In this document: positions 50,614-51,694 of the stretch, piece by piece | Numbering within the stretch: position 1 is the stretch's first letter | How the letters are laid out: each line of letters starts with the position of its first letter | From: Candidatus Avelusimicrobium pecoris | Lineage (GTDB): Bacteria > Elusimicrobiota > Elusimicrobia > Elusimicrobiales > Elusimicrobiaceae | Assembly: GCA_902761975.1 (NCBI GenBank) | Contig: CACWMG010000003.1 | Location: forward strand, 1-51,694 | Length of the DNA: 51,694 bases | Direction of reading: 5' to 3' | Notes under the pieces: model-generated | What the model saw: the letters and a program-made list of their open reading frames with translations, nothing else | Told to the model about the DNA's origin: nothing | The model's database searches: none | Program-made: the position numbers and the translations under genes

Positions 50614-50824
50614 AAAACGGCTGATACACTTGAGTTCAGTAAGTTACTCTACACATAACAGCCGTAGTTTGCCATATAAAATGGCAAACATTTGGTACAA
50701 CACATCCGGTTTGCAATTCCATTTGCGTTGTACCCTAGTTTGGCTGCCTTTGAACTTACTGAAACTTTAGCAGAGCTAAAGTAACCCGTTTCTGCAACGG
50801 TTCCAAAAACAGATAAAAATTGTA
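50614..50824 (-). ncRNA. Structured pilin leader RNA, copy 4
   Basis: P1 is TTCAGTAAGTT (50635-50645) with AACTTACTGAA (50753-50763), 11 bp. Inner hairpins TTTGCCAT/ATGGCAAA and GGTACAAC/GTTGTACC. Upstream hairpins on the minus strand CCGTT/AACGG and CTTTAGC-TCT-GCTAAAG. Motifs: CAATTTT, CTGTTTTTGG, TTCAAAGGCAGCC, AAATGTTTGCC, CTACGGCTGTTAT, CAGCCGTTTTC. The GG in TCAAAGGCAG keeps pairing with the CTGTTTTTGG strand through G-U pairs. Confidence 0.8.
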
Positions 50825-50829
50825 TCTAT

Positions 50830-50835
50830 AGTATA
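50830..50835 (-). promoter_or_regulatory. -10 box for prepilin 4 leader RNA
   Basis: TATACT on the minus strand, followed by ATAGATACAATT, like copy 3. Confidence 0.55.
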
Positions 50836-50842
50836 ATAAAAA

Positions 50843-50867
50843 AGGCTGGTCTTTGCCAGCCTTTTTC
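50843..50867. terminator. Terminator of nucleoside phosphorylase gene
   Basis: AAAAGGCTGG-TCTTTG-CCAGCCTTTTT, bidirectional; it separates the phosphorylase gene from the prepilin 4 promoter. Confidence 0.9.
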
Positions 50868-50881
50868 GGTAAAGTACTTAC

Positions 50882-51628
50882 TTATTTTAAGGCGGTTTTG
50901 GCCGCGTCAAACAATACTTCTAACGTGCGGTGGGTGGCACGCTCGCCAAAGTGGGTTTCCCACTTGTACTCATAGAGTTTGTCGCTAATGCCGTAACACG
51001 CCGCGCCGCGCACTTTGCGCTTTTGGCAGACGGCGTAAAAGGCCGCCGTTTCCATTTCCACCGTCAGGACGTCCTTGGTTTGATAGTGTTTAACTTCGGC
51101 CTTGGTCTCGCGGAAAATAGCATCCGTGGTCCAGTCGCTCCCGATATGGAAATTTTGCTTGCCCGCCTTGAGTGCGCTAGCCAATTTGGCAAACAAGGTT
51201 TTATTTGGCTTAACGGTTTCGGTCGTTACGTAGCAAGGGGAGGTCCCGTCGTCGCATAATGCCTCACTGCATAAGCACAAGTCGCCGGGTTGTAATTCCT
51301 CTTGTAAACTGCCCGCCAGGCCGATAAACACAAATTCTTTTACCCCTAGGGCAATTAACACCTCTAGTTTCGTCGCCATAGCCGGGGCCCCGTAGCCAAA
51401 GTTGGTTACGTAGCAAATGTCGGTATTTTCCAGCACATAAATATCCATTTCGCACGTGTATTTTTTCCATTTATTGTGCGAAGTAACATATTTCGTGAGC
51501 GAAGAAATGGGGCAGATAATTGCTTTTTTAGGCAATGTAAGACCGGCGGCTACGCGCTTGGCGTAATCAGCAACGTTAGAAATGCCCGGCAAAGCTGGTT
51601 TTTTATTTTTTGGGAATAAGATCTTCAT
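50882..51628 (-). CDS. Nucleoside phosphorylase (PNP/UDP family)
   Basis: 248 residues. Splits nucleosides with phosphate in salvage. The order YVTNFGYGAPAMATKLEVLI, FVFIGLAGSLQEELQPGDLC and VLTVEMETAAFYAVC (with the ribose-binding MEME-like MET) and YGISD (catalytic Asp) matches the PNP/UdP family; uridine versus purine preference cannot be told. The start at 51628 fits where the conserved protein begins; an earlier TTG start would add eleven residues. No clear Shine-Dalgarno; TACAAA lies just before the ATG. The product ribose-1-phosphate would be a DeoB substrate. Confidence 0.85.
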   Translation of the reverse strand: MKILFPKNKKPALPGISNVADYAKRVAAGLTLPKKAIICPISSLTKYVTSHNKWKKYTCEMDIYVLENTDICYVTNFGYGAPAMATKLEVLIALGVKEFVFIGLAGSLQEELQPGDLCLCSEALCDDGTSPCYVTTETVKPNKTLFAKLASALKAGKQNFHIGSDWTTDAIFRETKAEVKHYQTKDVLTVEMETAAFYAVCQKRKVRGAACYGISDKLYEYKWETHFGERATHRTLEVLFDAAKTALK

Positions 51629-51671
51629 ATTTTTGTAAAATTTATATACATATTTTATCAAAAAGGAACGA

Positions 51672-51694
51672 ATGATGGCGTGGTTTACAGAACT
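51672..51694 (+). CDS. Start of a gene running off the right edge
   Basis: AAAAGGAACGA is followed by ATGATGGCGTGGTTTACAGA, giving M(M)AWFTE. The first residues resemble acetyl-CoA carboxylase beta subunits (MxWF...), but seven codons are too few to name it. Divergent from the nucleoside phosphorylase. Confidence 0.4.

Noticed and set aside
3807-50824. Pilin leader elements as integron attC sites
   Set aside because: They are dispersed, lie upstream rather than downstream of each gene, lack the RYYYAAC/GTTRRRY ends and have no integron integrase nearby.

Overview
The window looks like chromosome from a Gram-negative, gut-associated member of the Elusimicrobia (Elusimicrobium-like). The grounds are several single-copy prepilin genes with the same N-terminal helix ([19 protein letters not shown]), outer-membrane proteins (TolC-type factor, short Omp85-like barrel, autotransporter), a choloylglycine hydrolase, and an archaeal-length PurA. 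The taxon is an inference; no rRNA or other marker gene is present.

Layout. 1-540 carries two minus-strand gene pieces (BFD-like Fe-S and flavin reductase-like) that do not match the rest and end abruptly inside a beheaded RND pump gene: either an assembly chimera or a recent rearrangement. 541-3106 is the RND pump end plus its outer-membrane factor. 3182-23192 is mostly housekeeping: purB-purA, a HAD hydrolase, deoB, a GGDEF/EAL protein, a choloylglycine hydrolase, copA, nadE, dCMP deaminase, an Omp85-like protein, a ferritin-like protein and two secreted proteins, interspersed with prepilin genes and dispersed palindromic repeats. 23358-28974 holds a Fic remnant and a 1.67-kb-codon autotransporter. 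About 29251-41153 is an AT-rich integrative element at the 3' end of tRNA-Asp, with a serine recombinase, a DUF2924 protein, Fic, a WYL regulator, a six-gene cassette around a membrane-anchored GTPase and a UDG-like protein, ankyrin and TPR proteins, and a PD-(D/E)XK-like nuclease. 41283-51694 is again core chromosome: murB, pgm, a response regulator-GGDEF protein, pgeF, murI, a Ser/Thr kinase, two more prepilins and a nucleoside phosphorylase.

Main discoveries. (1) All four prepilin genes, which are unlinked, are preceded on their own strand by a ~200-nt leader with the same architecture: helices whose sequence differs between copies but whose pairing is kept, invariant single-strand motifs, and a TATAAT-like promoter in front. 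This looks like an undescribed structured cis-regulatory RNA. (2) Palindromic repeats have been inserted into the coding sequence of three of the four prepilins, always before the mature pilin helix, and the same repeat is read in two different frames. (3) Nine first-of-transcript genes have a -10 hexamer ending 6-7 nt before the ATG and no Shine-Dalgarno, so leaderless transcription seems standard here, while internal operon genes do have Shine-Dalgarno sites. (4) The mobile element carries a WYL-regulated GTPase/UDG-like cassette with palindromic operators, a good candidate for an undescribed defence system. (5) A second structured ~200-bp intergenic repeat family occurs three times, once flanked by a 32-bp duplication of its target.

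Functional links: two c-di-GMP proteins and the prepilins suggest regulated surface pili; the purine, deoxyribonucleoside and NAD genes form ordinary nucleotide metabolism.
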